Shown: piece after piece, positions 10,191 to 22,087 of the stretch | Position numbering within the stretch: position 1 is the stretch's first letter | Layout: each line of letters opens with the position of its first letter | Source: Pleurotus ostreatus/Saccharomyces cerevisiae fusant | Lineage: Eukaryota > Opisthokonta | Length of the DNA stretch: 64,000 nt | Assembly: GCA_024196135.1 (NCBI GenBank) | Contig: JAMQCK010000022.1 | Span: 62,001-126,000, forward strand | Direction of reading: 5' to 3' | Made by a program: the position numbers and the translations under genes | The notes under the pieces: generated by a model | The model's input: only the letters and a program-made list of their open reading frames with translations | Database searches by the model: none | What the model was told of the DNA's origin: nothing

Positions 10191-11562
10191 ATGCAGTACC
10201 TCACCTTTGTCTCGCTCGCTCTCGCCATCGCTGGCGCTCAAGCTGCCCCGATGGAGCGGTGAGTAGATCGATTTCTCGCTGATCGAAGTAATACTCATCG
10301 TACTTCCAGCCGCTCTTTCGCGCCGGCCTCAAGCGCGTCCGGCAGCGTTGCCTCCTCGGCGGCCTCTTCCGCCGCCGCATCGTCTGCGCCAGCGTCGTCG
10401 GGTGCCAGCTCGGTTCTCCCGTCCGGTACGTTGACCTCTACTATATATTCATCACCTTGCTTATACGCCGTCTTCAGCCTCTGCTTCGGGCTTCCCGTCC
10501 AGCGCTCCCTCTGGCGGCTTCCCCAGTGGTGGACCCTCGGGCGGCTTCCCGAGCGGTGGCCCGTCTGGAGGCTTCCCTTCGGGTGGTCCCTCTGGCGGTT
10601 TCCCCTCTGGTGGTTTCCCGTCCGGCTCTGCCCCGCCCTCAGGCTTCCCCACCGACCTTCCGTCTGGCTACCCGACCGACTTCCCCTCCGGCTTCCCCAC
10701 CGAGCTGCCCTCCAGCTTCCCTACGCAGCTCCCCTCGGGCTTCCCCACCGACCTACCGTCGGGCGGCGGTTTCCCCTCTGGCAGCGCTCCGCCCGTGAGC
10801 TTCCCCTCTGAGCCCAGCGCGACATCGCCCCCGGAGCAGTGGAAGCGCCAGGAGGAACTGTCCTTACCGTTCTCCCTCCCCTTCTCCCTGCCGAGCGAGT
10901 TCTCGCTGCCGTTCTCGCTCCCGACGGACTTCTCGCTCCCGTTCTCGCTGCCCTTCACCCTCCCGGGCGACGCGCAGCCGACTGGCAGCGCGGGTGCGCC
11001 TGGTGGTGGCTTCCCTAGCGGTGGCCCGAGTGGCGGCTTCCCGAGCGGTGGTCCCAGCGGCGGATTCCCGTCCGGCGGCCCCTCCGGTGGCTTCCCATCT
11101 GAGGGTCCGTCTGGTGGCTTCCCCACTGGCAGCGCTCCCAGCGGTGGATTCCCCACTGGCAGCGCTCCCAGCGGTGGATTCCCGACTGGCAGCGCTCCTG
11201 GCGGTGGATTCCCGAGCGGCAGCGGCCCCAGCGGTGGCTTCCCCTCGGGCAGCGCCTCTGGCTCTTCCTTCCCGACCTCCGCTCCCGCTAGCGGCTCTGC
11301 CTCCGGCTTCCCGTCCAGCGCCGCGTCGTCTGGCGTAGCGTCGTCTGCCCTCCCCAGCGGCAGTGCTTCCGGCTCGTCCTTCCCGTCCTCGGCCGTTTCC
11401 AGCGGCTCGTCCGTCCCCACGTCTGCCGCGTCCGGCTCTGCCAGCGCTTCCGCTTCCGCATCTGGCTCCGCCGGCCCCAGCGGCAGCGAGGGCGCGTCCT
11501 TTTCGTACCCCACCTCCAGCGCGTCCGCGTCCGCGAGCGCCAGCGCCAGCTCGGCGTTCTAA
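10191..11562 (+). CDS. Secreted Gly/Pro/Ser/Phe-rich repeat protein (FPSGG repeats)
   Basis: Three exons (10191-10258, 10310-10425, 10478-11562) join to 422 codons in one clean frame. Residues 1-19 are a signal peptide, MQYLTFVSLALAIAGAQAAP. A Ser/Ala-rich segment follows, then a first block of FPSGGPSGG repeats, then F-P-T-x-LPSG variants. A central SLPFSLPF hydrophobic-proline block starts just after the dibasic site QWKRQEEL (about residues 180-187), then a second FPSGGPSGG and FPTGSAPSGG block, ending in an Ala/Ser-rich tail (ASASASSAF). The Lys-Arg site suggests cleavage by the Kex2 protease into two halves. It has no catalytic domain and no hydrophobic GPI signal. It is probably a cell-wall or secreted structural protein; the role is inferred from composition only. 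A long antisense ORF is a by-product of the codon bias. Confidence 0.8.
10500..11250 (+). repeat. Imperfect short tandem repeats encoding FPSGGPSGG / FPTGSAPSGG
   Basis: Inside the secreted protein gene, units of about 24-30 bp repeat in two blocks (about 10500-10640 and 11000-11250). The later units, ending in a GCGCTCCCAGCGGTGGATTC-type string, are nearly identical and so look recently expanded. Confidence 0.8.
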
Positions 11563-12078
11563 AGGAGTACACTCGTACTCAAGGAGTAGATGAGGGCATC
11601 GATGGGCTTCCGGTGCTGTGGACGATGTCCCCAGAGGACGACTGAAGGCTATGCGGCGCGGCGCGTGCATTGTTGATTAACAGCACTGAATGCCTACGTA
11701 CCATCCTTGTGTACTTCTCGACGCACGGCTAACTTATACGCTTTGTCGCGCTAAATTATTCGAACAACTGTTGCTTGTTGCTTTTATTGCTCGTGCTGTG
11801 TGATGAAGAAGAGTGTCGTAGAGCCTGGGAAAGTCAAAGGTAAGTAAGTGGCCGTGATCGTGCCGGCTTTCAGTCCTCCTGTGATCTGATCTTGGCCGCC
11901 TCATTGAGTCTTCCATATCCCAGTATTGGTCTGAGCGTATCCTGATGTTTGGCCTTCCAGTCCGACTGCCGCCCCGCACGTGTCAACCACGATGTACACC
12001 GTGACGGCTGTGCTCTAGCTTTGCACATGTCGCATCAGCCGCTCATTCTACCTTGCTCTCGACGCCCACCCCCTAGCG
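11563..12078. other. Intergenic, nothing recognised
   Basis: This is the 3' flank of the FPSGG-repeat gene and the 5' flank of the DUF6535 gene, both on the plus strand. It is AT-richer than its neighbours and I see no supported gene. Confidence 0.4.
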
Positions 12079-15000
12079 ATGGACTCCGCGCAAGAACCGT
12101 CCAACGACGGATTGGCGGAGCGGACCCCGCAAGCAACTTCAGTCAACGAGCTTGCGAATCCAGAGGACCCGCCAATCCAAGCCGCTTCGAATGCAGGGGG
12201 CGATAAGGCGACGGCCCCCAAAGCAGACGACGATGTGGCGCGTACCGCTGCGATAGAGTCACCGACCACTCATCAAGGGGATGCGGCTCAGCCCCCTGAG
12301 CCTCAGCGAACTAAACATCAGCGGTCATATCCTTCTCCGCCTCATGATCACGCTGAGCAGCTGCCGTTCTTTGGATTCCCTCGGTACGCGGCCTACGGCG
12401 GACCCGCCCGTGGTGGATGTAAGCCAAATTCTCTGAAAGCACAAACGTTCCACTTTACTTAATCGGTTCTCTAGTGGAGGACTACAAGGAAACCTACCCG
12501 GACGACCCTTATGGCGCAGAGGCAGGCGAGAACGCCCGCGTCTGGCGCGTCTACTTAGAGGAGAGCGGCCAATTGGATGAAGATATGCTTCGCCAATTCC
12601 GTGACACGCTCGATGTGCATCTCGTATTCGTGCGTCATCGCAGTGTTCGTCCTATACGCATATTGACATGAGAATATTGTAGGCTGCCCTCTTCTCATCT
12701 GTCGTCACTGGATTCGTCGTACAGACTTCGCAGGCGCTGCAGTCTGATTACGGGCGCATCAGTGCAGCCCTTCTCATCGAACTCGTCGCGCTTCAGCGTG
12801 CGGGCTCACCCGACGCGGTCCCCTCAGCTAACGTCGACTTGGATACACGCTCTGCTTCGGCTTATGACGTCGCAATCAACTCATGCTTTATGGTCAGCCT
12901 TGCGCTGTCGCTGGCAACGACACTCCTGGCCGTCCTGGTCAAACAATGGCTGGTGGTGAGTTATCTTCATACCTGCCGTGCGCATTGCGCTCAGCAACTG
13001 ACTTTCTTAGTACTATTCCGCGGTCCCGCCTGGGAGTGCTCGCGATCGTGCACTCATCCATCGGCTTCGCTACAAAGCCCTGAAAAGGTGGAAAGTATCG
13101 GAGATCGTCGGCATAGTCCCATCCGCTCTGAACGTGTCCCTCGTGGCATTTCTCATTGGCCTGGTCCTTTTCGCATACGGCTTGCACTGGTATATCTTCG
13201 CGGATATTCTCCTGATCACCCTGGCAACGTTGATTCTGTACATCTACTCGCATATCCTCCCGGTCCTGCATTGGGAATGCCCCTACCGCACGCCACTCGC
13301 ATTTCTCCTCCGCAAATGGGCTCGACACGTCGCCTCGCAGTGGGAAGAGGTCTATTCGGTGTCTTTCAACATATCTCTGGAGTCTTACAGGGAAATCGAA
13401 TCGACTTTGGTCTCGCTTACCCACGATGGACGCTCTCACGCCTTTGATGTCATTGACTTGATGCACGACGGGCTCAGATGGCTCTACCAACATGCCTCTA
13501 ATCCAACCGCCAAAGACGTTGTACTAGAGAGCATGGCCGGGCTGTCGAGAGCTCCATGGTCCTTCGAGAACATGCAATGGATGCTGGACATGTTGAACAC
13601 TTTGCAGGAACGACTGCAGTATCGTGTCGTGCTCGGTGACAAGCAGAGTCTGCTCGATCTCGAGAGACATATGCGCGCAGTAACCACAATGTACAACTCA
13701 TGGAAGAAACAACCGATGCGCTTCGGTGCCGACAGCAGTTTCGAAGCGATTCGTCGTATCATCGAGAGCGATATACAGAAGTGGACAGCTATCGATGATG
13801 CTCTCCTCAAGCGACGAATCTCGATCACATACAGCGTTCTCGCGAAATCCCCTCGCCACTACCATCAGTGTATATTCACCCTGGGACGCGATGTCGAGCT
13901 CCCTCCGTCAGTCTGGAAAGCCCTCCTTGTCAGGTCGTTCGACACTGAACCGCGGTACATCATCGACACAGATGGAAATTTCGCACGGGAGACTCCGCCA
14001 TGTCAACTCTGCTTTGAGGGGCAGCAGTGGACAAAGGACCAACTTGTAGAAATGCTTCTATGGTTCGCTCGGGGCTTGGCAGACAGTGATTTTGTCAATC
14101 ATGGCTCGCCACGCTATCGACCTGGTGAAGGTCCAGCCACCCTAGACAAGGTATGCTCTTGGTACGGTGACGTTAGATACGACCTTCTGGGCCTCCTCTG
14201 TCGCTTACTGAAGGCAAAGCATCGTGAGTACGATTGGGCTGAGCACTACCTCGTAACTGATGTCGATGCAGACGAGTCCGCCTTGTTGGCTACGCTCCTC
14301 AAGTTCTTGATACGAGAGAGGGTTGCCATCCCTGCCTGGCTTCGCACGCTAGCATCCAGGAGCCTTCGGCGGGCTGCTTCGCAGGTGGAAGACGTTGTCA
14401 GCAATGCTTCGCCATACAACTTCGCAGGCCTGGACGCCATCTCTACTCTGCTGTCCGTGCTCACGGACCCGCGCGTATGCATTGACGTTACGGCAGCGGA
14501 CCTAACGTCCGTTAGGGCACACACACTATCCGTTTGGCACCTCGACGCCGTGAGAGAGAACCGCGCGATCGACGACATTCAAGGAGACTTACTGAGCGAT
14601 GTCGGCCCTGCGTTATCCAGAGGCTCACTGACTTGGCACCCAAGCATATTGGGCTACGCACTGCTTGCAGCGCAGGTGCTCTCATCCGAAAGCCCTGCTA
14701 CGCTCTTTAAATGGCAGCCGTCTCTTCATTGTCTCTTCTCATCCCTGGACAACGTGCTACACCTCATGGAATGTTGCGCAATACAACGCCCTCGTGCGAC
14801 TCCAGATGACCCGGTATATGAGAACCTGTACCGCACGCTATTCGACCTGTTCGAACAGTACGGGTCTCTGCTACGGGATATGCAGGCATATTCTCGTGTA
14901 CTTCAACTCGATGGGCGCTCACCAGCTCGTTCGACACCGAAACTTCTCTCCGACGAGACCGTGTCCTGCATGATCATGCTTTGCAGCCCAGCAATAAACT

Positions 15001-15486
15001 GCCTCGAGTCCGCCAAAGCCTGCGCCGAGAAATATTCGGTGTCCTTGCGAGAACTGTACACCCAGACGAAGGACCTTTCGTACTGGCGACATGGCTTCAT
15101 GACATCGATTCTCTTGATCCATCGGGTCAACGCCGCGCGCCGGGGCCCAGACTTGGACTCCCTGCAGCTCTCGCGATATCGTGCGCTGCGGCGCTTCGCT
15201 GATATAGTGGGCGCATCAGATTGGACAGACAACGAAAGCGAGTACATACCGTACGTTTACTGTACGGTGGAATACCTGAACAGTTTGTAAGTCCATCACA
15301 CAAGGGATATCTGCCCGAAGCGTCCACTGACTCGCTCAACGCAGAGGAGTGGAAGCGCTGCAGGAACGAGACGAACTCGTGTTTGGTCCATACGCCGTAC
15401 CTTTCTCAAGCATCGATGGTGCATTGCCGCCAGTCATCCCAATGGCGTCCGTTGATTCGGAGGTAGAGGCGGAGGCGGAGGCATGA
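12079..15486 (+). CDS. DUF6535 domain multi-pass membrane protein
   Basis: Five exons (12079-12418, 12475-12629, 12683-12955, 13011-15286, 15345-15486) join to 1061 codons with consistent phases. The N-terminus (residues 1-115) is polar and disordered. Residues about 120-300 form the DUF6535 module common in Agaricomycetes: DYKETYPDDPYGAEAGENARVW, VW-R-Y-EESGQLDEDMLRQFRDTLD, then a membrane segment AALFSSVVTGFVVQTSQALQ. After it come the helix NSCFMVSLALSLATTLLAVLVKQWL and the pair VGIVPSALNVSLVAFLIGLVLF and LLITLATLILYIYSHI. The rest is a long helical cytoplasmic region with no known domain. The last exon adds an acidic tail (EVEAEAEA). Without the final intron the protein would stop 46 codons early at 15290. 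The function of DUF6535 is unknown. Confidence 0.85.
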
Positions 15487-16060
15487 CAGAAAAGGGACTA
15501 CGGGGCTGTGGGCGGTCAAGCAGTATGCATGCTCACTGTATACCCATGTCGCGCGCGGCTGATCCAGACGAGGTTGCAGTACTTATTCAAGCGCGAACCC
15601 ACGAGTCGAGCAGATGCGAACACCGAAACTCATGTATTGATCCACAGATACTGTACGCAAAGCTTCCGAGAGTCAGTGTACGATTAGTAGGCAGATATGT
15701 AAGAGGACGCGCGCCATGTACCAGGGCTGTATTACGAGGACCTTGATCACCAGAAAGAACAGGAACCTGATATGGGCATGGAATGGGAAAAGTGTTGAGT
15801 AGCAGTTCCAATTGATGAGAAGTAACGTTAGATTTTAAGTGAAGACGAAGAAAAATCATGTACATCGTTGTCGCGCTGTCGTGATAGGTCGTTATGTACT
15901 GAGGGAGCGACGAGATAGCAGAGGCAGAAACGAGGCAAGCGGTGGAAAAGTCGAAAGAGAGCGTAGGCGAGCAAGGTATGCCGACGAGAGTCCCATGGAC
16001 AGCAGAATCGGCTGAGGTTCCAGTCACGGATTTTGACGAGGGGTAAAACATCGAAGGTGA
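15487..16060. other. Intergenic between convergent genes, nothing recognised
   Basis: It lies between the stop of the DUF6535 gene (plus) and that of the CaaX repeat protein (minus), so it should hold two 3' UTRs. The minus ORF across 15587-16051 has no supporting feature. Confidence 0.4.
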
Positions 16061-19000
16061 TCACATAATTGTGCACCAGCGACGACGCGGAGGCTCGTCG
16101 TCCGAATCCGAGTCGGAATCTGAGTCTGCTCCCGACTCGTCTGCGCCGGACTCCTCTGCCTCGGTGCCGTCGATAGACAGTTCATCATGCCGGTCCGCTG
16201 GGCTTGCGGTCGTGGGCACGGCACTGCGCGTGAACTCTCCTCGCGCCGCCTCCAAAGACGTGCGGACGGCTTCAGATCCGCCAGAGGGCGCCAGCCAACC
16301 GCTCGCGGACGTCCGCGACGCGGTCGACCCGTGGCGCTTTCGCGAGCCTGACCTCCGAGGCTCCTTGCTGGTTGCGTCGGTCCTGAAGCGCAGAGATTAG
16401 CGGCATCGCACCATCGAAAGGAAGGAGGCGTACTTGGTGGAAGGGAAGGCGAGCTCTGAAGGTTGCTCCTCAGCCTCTTTCTCCGTACCAGGAGTGCCAG
16501 GACCCTGCGTGGACACGGAGTACGCGAGCGGGTAAGGGGACTTGGGGCGCTCAGGAGTCTCCACTGCTGTTGAGGGCACATCGAAGCTGAGAGCAGAATC
16601 CTAAGGGTAAGAGGAGTCAGCACTTGACTACCACGCGCTGCATGAAGCACTCACCTCAGTTGCCTTAGCAGAAGGTGCTTCCACTTCGGGCGGCATAGGG
16701 CTGCCCTGCCTCGAAACGGAGTACGACTTGGGATAAGGCGACTTGGGACGCTCGACATCCTGGGCATCGGCCGCAGGCTCCGGCGGGCGAGGGCTGCCTT
16801 GCCTGGACACCGAGTACGACGCTGGGTAGGGCGACTTGGGCCGCTCGACGGGCTCCTGAACCATCTCCTCGAGCTGCTGTGCGACCGGCTTGGGGCTGCC
16901 TTGGCGAGAGACGGAGTACGACTGCGGGAAGGGGGACTTGGGGCGATCAATAGGCTCCTCTGCCTCCTCCTGCGGCGTGACGATTAAGGGGGTAGCTGCC
17001 CTCTGAATCGGTACGTCGGACGAAGGCTCCTCCTCGACGAGCTTTTCCGGCTGCTGTTCTGGTTCAATACCCGGGCCTTGCGATGTGACGGAGTATGCCG
17101 AAGGGAATGGCGAAACAGGGCGCTCCGCGTCCGTAGGCTTGACGTCGGTCTGCGGGGCAACCTCCTCCTGCTCCTCTTCCGCGGGTGCCTGCTCCTCGTC
17201 AGCAGCATTAACCTCCTCGCCAGGGCCCTGCGACAGGACAGAGTACGAGCGAGGGTAGGGCGAAGTCGATCGCGGGCGCTCAGCTGCGGCAGGCTCCTCG
17301 TGCGTAAGCTCGGGAGCTGCTACATCGGGCCCGACAGTCTCCTCAGATTCGTCGGGTCCTTGAGACGCGACGGAGTACGACTGAGGGAAGGGCGACTTGG
17401 GGCGGTCAACGACCGACGCCCGAGATTCCTTGGGCTCTACGATAGACGGCGTGATAGGACGCTCCTCGAGAGCCGGCACAGATGCCGGAGACTCCACACC
17501 AGGCCCTTGGGAGGTGACCGAGTACGCAGAGGGGAAGGGCGACTTCGGCCTCTCGAGAACCTCGGTAAGGCCTGAGATGGGAGCCGTCTCAACCTCTTCA
17601 GCCACAGGCTGAAAGCATGCATGAGTACGGTGTGAATCAGCCTTGCAGATCATTACGCACCTCAGCAGCAGGCGCACTCTCCTCTATGGCCACTTGGGGA
17701 ACAATGGAAGCTTCCTCGGCTACAGCCGGTGCGTCAGAAGGCGAAGATTCCTATGGCATTCTATCAGCTTCCTCGTTATCGATGCGAAAAATTATGCACA
17801 CCTCTACTTCGCTTGCGACTGCTGGCTCTTCCTCCTTCGTTTGCTCAACCGGCGCAGGCACTTCCTCCGCCTCCAGCTCAGACGCCTTCGGCGCGGGACT
17901 GCCCTGCACGCTGACCGAGTATGATTGAGGGTAAGGCGACTTGGGGCGCTCCGGCACTTCACTGTCCTCAGTAACGGGCGCGGGCACTTCCTCATCGATC
18001 TGGAGTACCGGTTAGCAAGTGACAACGAACCTTTTTACATGAACAAACCTTGGCAACATCTTCCTCGGGAAGGACGATCTCTGGGGTCGCGCCAGCAGCG
18101 TTCTCCATAGACCGCTCTTCCGTAGCAACAGCGGATTCCTCAACCGGCTCGTGCTCGACCACGTCCTCCTCAGCACCTTCCGGCTGGGGAGAAGCGCTAC
18201 CCTGCACTGTGACAGAGTACGAAGGGGTCCATGGGCGAGGCGCTGGTTCCGCAACTTCGAGCTAATATCAAGGTCAGTACGACAACATAAATCAAGAACA
18301 AGCACAGCATACCTCTTTGGGAGCATCCGCCGCAATAACAGGAACAGGTGCGACCACAGACGGAGGGAGCTCGATCTCGTCCTCCTCAGGAGCACCCGGA
18401 CCTTGCTGCGTGACGCTGTACGACGGCGTGTACGGCGTGCGAGGGCGCTCAACCTCGGGTTGAGGAGCCAGGGCCTCGCTGTCAGCCAGCACGGGCTCGT
18501 CCTCAATCGGCTCCGTCGCGTCGACAACCTCGGGCTTAGCGGCTTCCTCGACCGCCTCAGCGACCTCCGTGGCCTCAGCAGCCACGGGCGCAGCGTCGAT
18601 AACCTCGGTAGTGACGATCGGCTCCTCCGCGTTGGCGGGGGCAGCCACGACGACGTCGGGGACGACCTCGTCCGACTCGGGCGTGACGATGTCCTCGACG
18701 GGAGTCGCAGCGTCCTCCGCAGGCTCCGCCTCCTTCACGTCCTCAGTCTTGATGCTAGCGACATCGTCGTCAGACAGCGGCGCGGGAGAGACAGCTGTCA
18801 CAGCGGGCACGACATCATCATCAGCCTCCGCCTCTTCGTCAATCTCAGCCGGCGTAGGCGCCTCCACCGTCAGCTCGATGTCCTCCGGCGCCTCATCAAC
18901 CGCCTCCGCTTCTGGCGTCTCCGTCTCGGGGGCTGCGGTGTCAACCTTAACAGCCTCCACGGGGGCGACCTCGATGTGCTCGACGACGGCTTCCTTGTCG

Positions 19001-21488
19001 GCTTCTTCGACCTCCGGGTTGGGAGAGGTCGACTCGACGGTCTCGACGGGCTCCTCCGGCTGCTCCTCGACAGCGGCAACGGCCTCTGTCGTGATCGTGG
19101 CCTCTTCGACAGCAGGCGTTTCCTCGACGACAGGTGTCGCCTCCTCGGAAGCCGTGGGAGCCTCCTCCTCTACGGCTGCCTCCACAGCAGGCGCCTCCTC
19201 GACTACCACCTCTTCCTCGACAGGCACGGGCGTCTCCTCCGCCGCCGGCGCAATCTCTTCCACAACAGGCTCGGCATCCTCCACAGCAGGCTCGGCGTCC
19301 TCCGCAACAGTCTCGGACTCCACAACCTCCTCCTCCTTCGCAGGCTCCGCCAGCGCGTTGAGGTCCACTTCTTCCTCCTCTTGCTTGATCTGGATTTCTT
19401 CCTCCTCCTGCTTCGGCTCGACAGCAGCGGCTTCGACCGCAGGCTCGACTTCCTCCACATTCTCCCCGACAACTGCGGCCTCGACCGCAGACTCAGTGAC
19501 CTCCTCGGCGGCAGGCTCTTCAATGGCCGGCGCATCCTCCTCGGCGACCGGAGCAGTTTCGGGCTCCTCGATGACAGCGGAGGTCTCCTCGACAGGCGCA
19601 GGTTCCTCTTCGACGAGGGGAGCAGTCTCGGGCTCCTCAATGACGGCCTCCGGCTCGACGGTGGGTTCTTCAGCAACGACCGAAGCCTCTTCAGTAGCGG
19701 CAGGCGCCTCTTCAGCGACAGGAGCCTCCTCGACAGCAGGAGCGGTCTCAGGCTCCTCCTGGACGGCGGCAGGGGCCTCCTCGACGACAGAGCTAGCTTC
19801 TTCCACGACGGGAGCGGGCTCTTCGATAGCGGCGGGCTCCTCTTCAGTAGATGCAGATGGCTCCTCGACAGCGGCCGGGACATCCTCAACAGCGGCAGCA
19901 GGCGCTTCCTCCTCAGCGGCCGGGGCAACATCCTCCTCTGCGACGGGAACGGCGGCAGACTCATCAGCAGGCGCAGAGAGCTCTTCGGTAGCGGGTGCCT
20001 CCTCGTCAGCGGCGAGAGTAGCCTCCTCTACGGAGGAAGCGGGCTCTTCGGCGGCGGGGGCAGCCTCCTCCACAACGGGTGCGGGCTCCTCGACGGCAGG
20101 TGCGGGCTCTTCGACAGCGGGAGAGGTCTCCTCAATGGGCGCAGACTCCTCGATAGGCGCAGAGGGCTCCTCTACCGGAGCAGGTTCTTCAGCGGCAGGT
20201 GCTACCTCTTCGGTGGTTTCGAGCACCTCCTCAGCAGCAGCGGGCGAGGGTTCTTCGACAGCGGGAGCCTCCTCCACGGTCGCGGGCACCTCTTCAGCAA
20301 CAGGTGCTTCCTCAACAACAGGGGCCTCCTCGACAGCGGGAGCTTCCTCGACAGCGGGAGTCTCCTCGACCGCTGGAACCTCCTCCGCGGCCTCTTCAGC
20401 GACTTCGTCCGCCTTGGCTTCGAGGACCTCGGAAGCGACAACAGCGTCAGCGACGCCCTCGACGAGAGGCACAGCGTCGGGGACAGGCGCGTCTTCAGTA
20501 GCCTGGACAGTAGAAGCGTCCGCAGCGGGCTCAACAGCAGGTGTTGGTTCAGCATCGGCAGGCGCGTCCTCGGCAGCCTCGGGCGCAGACACGTCTTCCG
20601 CGACGTCAGCAGCGGGCGCAGGCGCCGCGTCGACGGCAGGCGCATCCTCAGGCGCAAGGTCCGGCGTCTCGACCGCCTCGGTCTCGGCCTCGACGGGGGC
20701 AGGGACCTCCTCCTCTTCGTGTGCAGGAGCAACGACGTCCTCGTGCGCAGAGGCGTCGGCCTGCTCGTGCGCAGGAGCAACGACCTCCTCAGGTGCAGGA
20801 GCATCGGCCTGAACGTTCTCGGACGCATTCGTCGCGTCGGCGGGCGCGTCAGCCACCACAGGCTGCCCGGCCTCCGCCTCGATCGGAACATGCGCATCCG
20901 CCTCAGCAGGGACGGCAGCCTCCTCGACAGGAACGGCAGCCTCCTCAACAGGGACGGCAGCCTCCTGGACAGGGGCCGGAACCTCGGCCTCTTCAGCCAC
21001 ATCAGCCGGGACCTAACGGCGCGTCAGCGTCAACGTTTCATCGCGCGCGACACGCGCCACGCACCTCGGCGGTCTCCAGAACAGGCTTCTCCAAGTTCTC
21101 CGCGTCCACAGGCTTCTCCAGGTCGGCGACGGTGGGCTTCACTGGCGCCTCCAAGTCCACAGGCTTCGCGCTCACGGGCGCCTCCACCGGCTTCCCATTC
21201 ACCACGTCCTTCAGCACACGCTGCGTATGCGCGTCAGCCACCCACATATGCCTCACAAAGGTCGAAAAAACGCACCCCATTCGTCTCCTCAACCAGCGTC
21301 TCCCCACTCAGCGAGACCTCCATCACGTCCGGCGCGCGCGTCTTCGCGTCGCCGTTCACAGAATTTGCGAGCTATGGCACAATCAGCAACGCGCCCGCAA
21401 GCACTCCACACCCACCCACCTCCTCCTCATCACGCATCTTGTCCAGCGCGGGCGCGGACGCGTCCAGGTCTACCGCGACGTCGGTCAT
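16061..21488 (-). CDS. Large Ala/Glu/Pro/Val-rich repeat protein with C-terminal CaaX box
   Basis: Ten exons join without a frame break to 1654 codons: 21420-21488, 21276-21371, 21065-21220, 18313-21012, 18049-18261, 17802-17999, 17661-17750, 16655-17608, 16434-16600 and 16061-16382. The start MTDVAVDLDASAPALDK is the first in-frame Met. Residues about 110-960 are low complexity, built from EEPAPVVEEAAPA-like units. From about residue 970 a 20-residue motif, consensus ERPKSPYPxSYSVxxQGPG, occurs eleven times with acidic linkers. It holds an SP site and could be phosphorylated by proline-directed kinases. The C-terminus has a Ser/Asp cluster then PPRRRWCTIM, a good farnesylation (CaaX) signal after basic residues, so membrane anchoring is inferred. 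I recognise no known family. The plus-strand ORF across the big exon is a mirror of its GCN/GAN codons. Confidence 0.75.
16500..18450 (-). repeat. Eleven coding repeats, consensus RPKSPYPxSYSVxxQG
   Basis: Copies are seen as RPRTPYTPSYSVTQQGPG, RPWTPSYSVTVQGSA, RPKSPYPQSYSVSVQGSP, RPKSPFPSAYSVTSQGPG, RPKSPFPQSYSVASQGPD, RPRSTSPYPRSYSVLSQGPG, RPVSPFPSAYSVTSQGPG, RPKSPFPQSYSVSRQGSP, RPKSPYPASYSVSRQGSP, RPKSPYPKSYSVSRQGSP and RPKSPYPLAYSVSTQGPG. They are spread over six exons. The spacers vary in length and are acidic. The Pro, Ser-Pro, Tyr-Ser-Val and Gln-Gly positions are the most fixed. Confidence 0.9.
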
Positions 21489-22087
21489 GTCCGTGAGGGT
21501 GTCGTTAGATAGCGTGAGGTGTGCGGAGAGATAGAGAGAGTCGTGGGTTTATTAGAAAAACCACGAGAGAGGTCCGGTGAACCGCCCTTGGGATGAAGGA
21601 CAGAAACAAGAGTGGCAAAGGCCGGATCGACTGACTCGCCGCGAGGCACACTAGAAGCAAGGCCCGGAACGAAAAAGGAAAATTGCTCAAAGGCGAAAGG
21701 TCACGTGGTCGTTCGGACCACCACGGACACGTTTCACGGCTTACAGGTCGCGGCCGTGGCGTTGTCAGCGGCGACGGCGACAACAACGCAGTCCAGACGT
21801 TGTTGGAGACGGCCTTCGGGCTTCACACAGCATTTCAAGACAAAGATTAAGTCGGACACGACACTAGGGTATAAATGCTCTATTGAATCCTCCATGGCCG
21901 AACTCACATACCATGCACACCCACATCGGATGACCTGAGCCTTAGCAATAGTTTGTGCTAACATACGCATAAAACGGGAGTCCGGGTCGCAGAGGCTAAA
22001 GGAAAGGTGTAGTGTCCGATGCTAAGGCGTAGGGCGATAAGGCGTGCACGACGTAAGCTACTCGATAAGTACTGAGTACCGAGCCGC
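21489..22087. other. Intergenic, upstream region of the CaaX repeat protein
   Basis: It holds the promoter region of the repeat-protein gene and the 3' flank of the Kre9-like gene, both on the minus strand. No gene is supported. Confidence 0.4.

Noticed and set aside
10668..11513. A 281-codon minus-strand ORF across the FPSGG-repeat gene.
   Set aside because: It is the antisense of a repeat of low codon variety. The plus strand has a signal peptide, TATA box and clean splicing.
15240..15290. The DUF6535 protein ending at TAA near 15290.
   Set aside because: A good intron (gtaagt to cgcag) removes that stop and adds 46 codons in frame, ending in an acidic tail.
18151..21534. A plus-strand ORF of 1127 codons and another of 747 codons opposite the repeat-protein gene.
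   Set aside because: They mirror the GCN/GAN/GTN codon pattern of the minus-strand low-complexity exon and have no start context, introns or motifs. The minus-strand model joins ten exons in phase.
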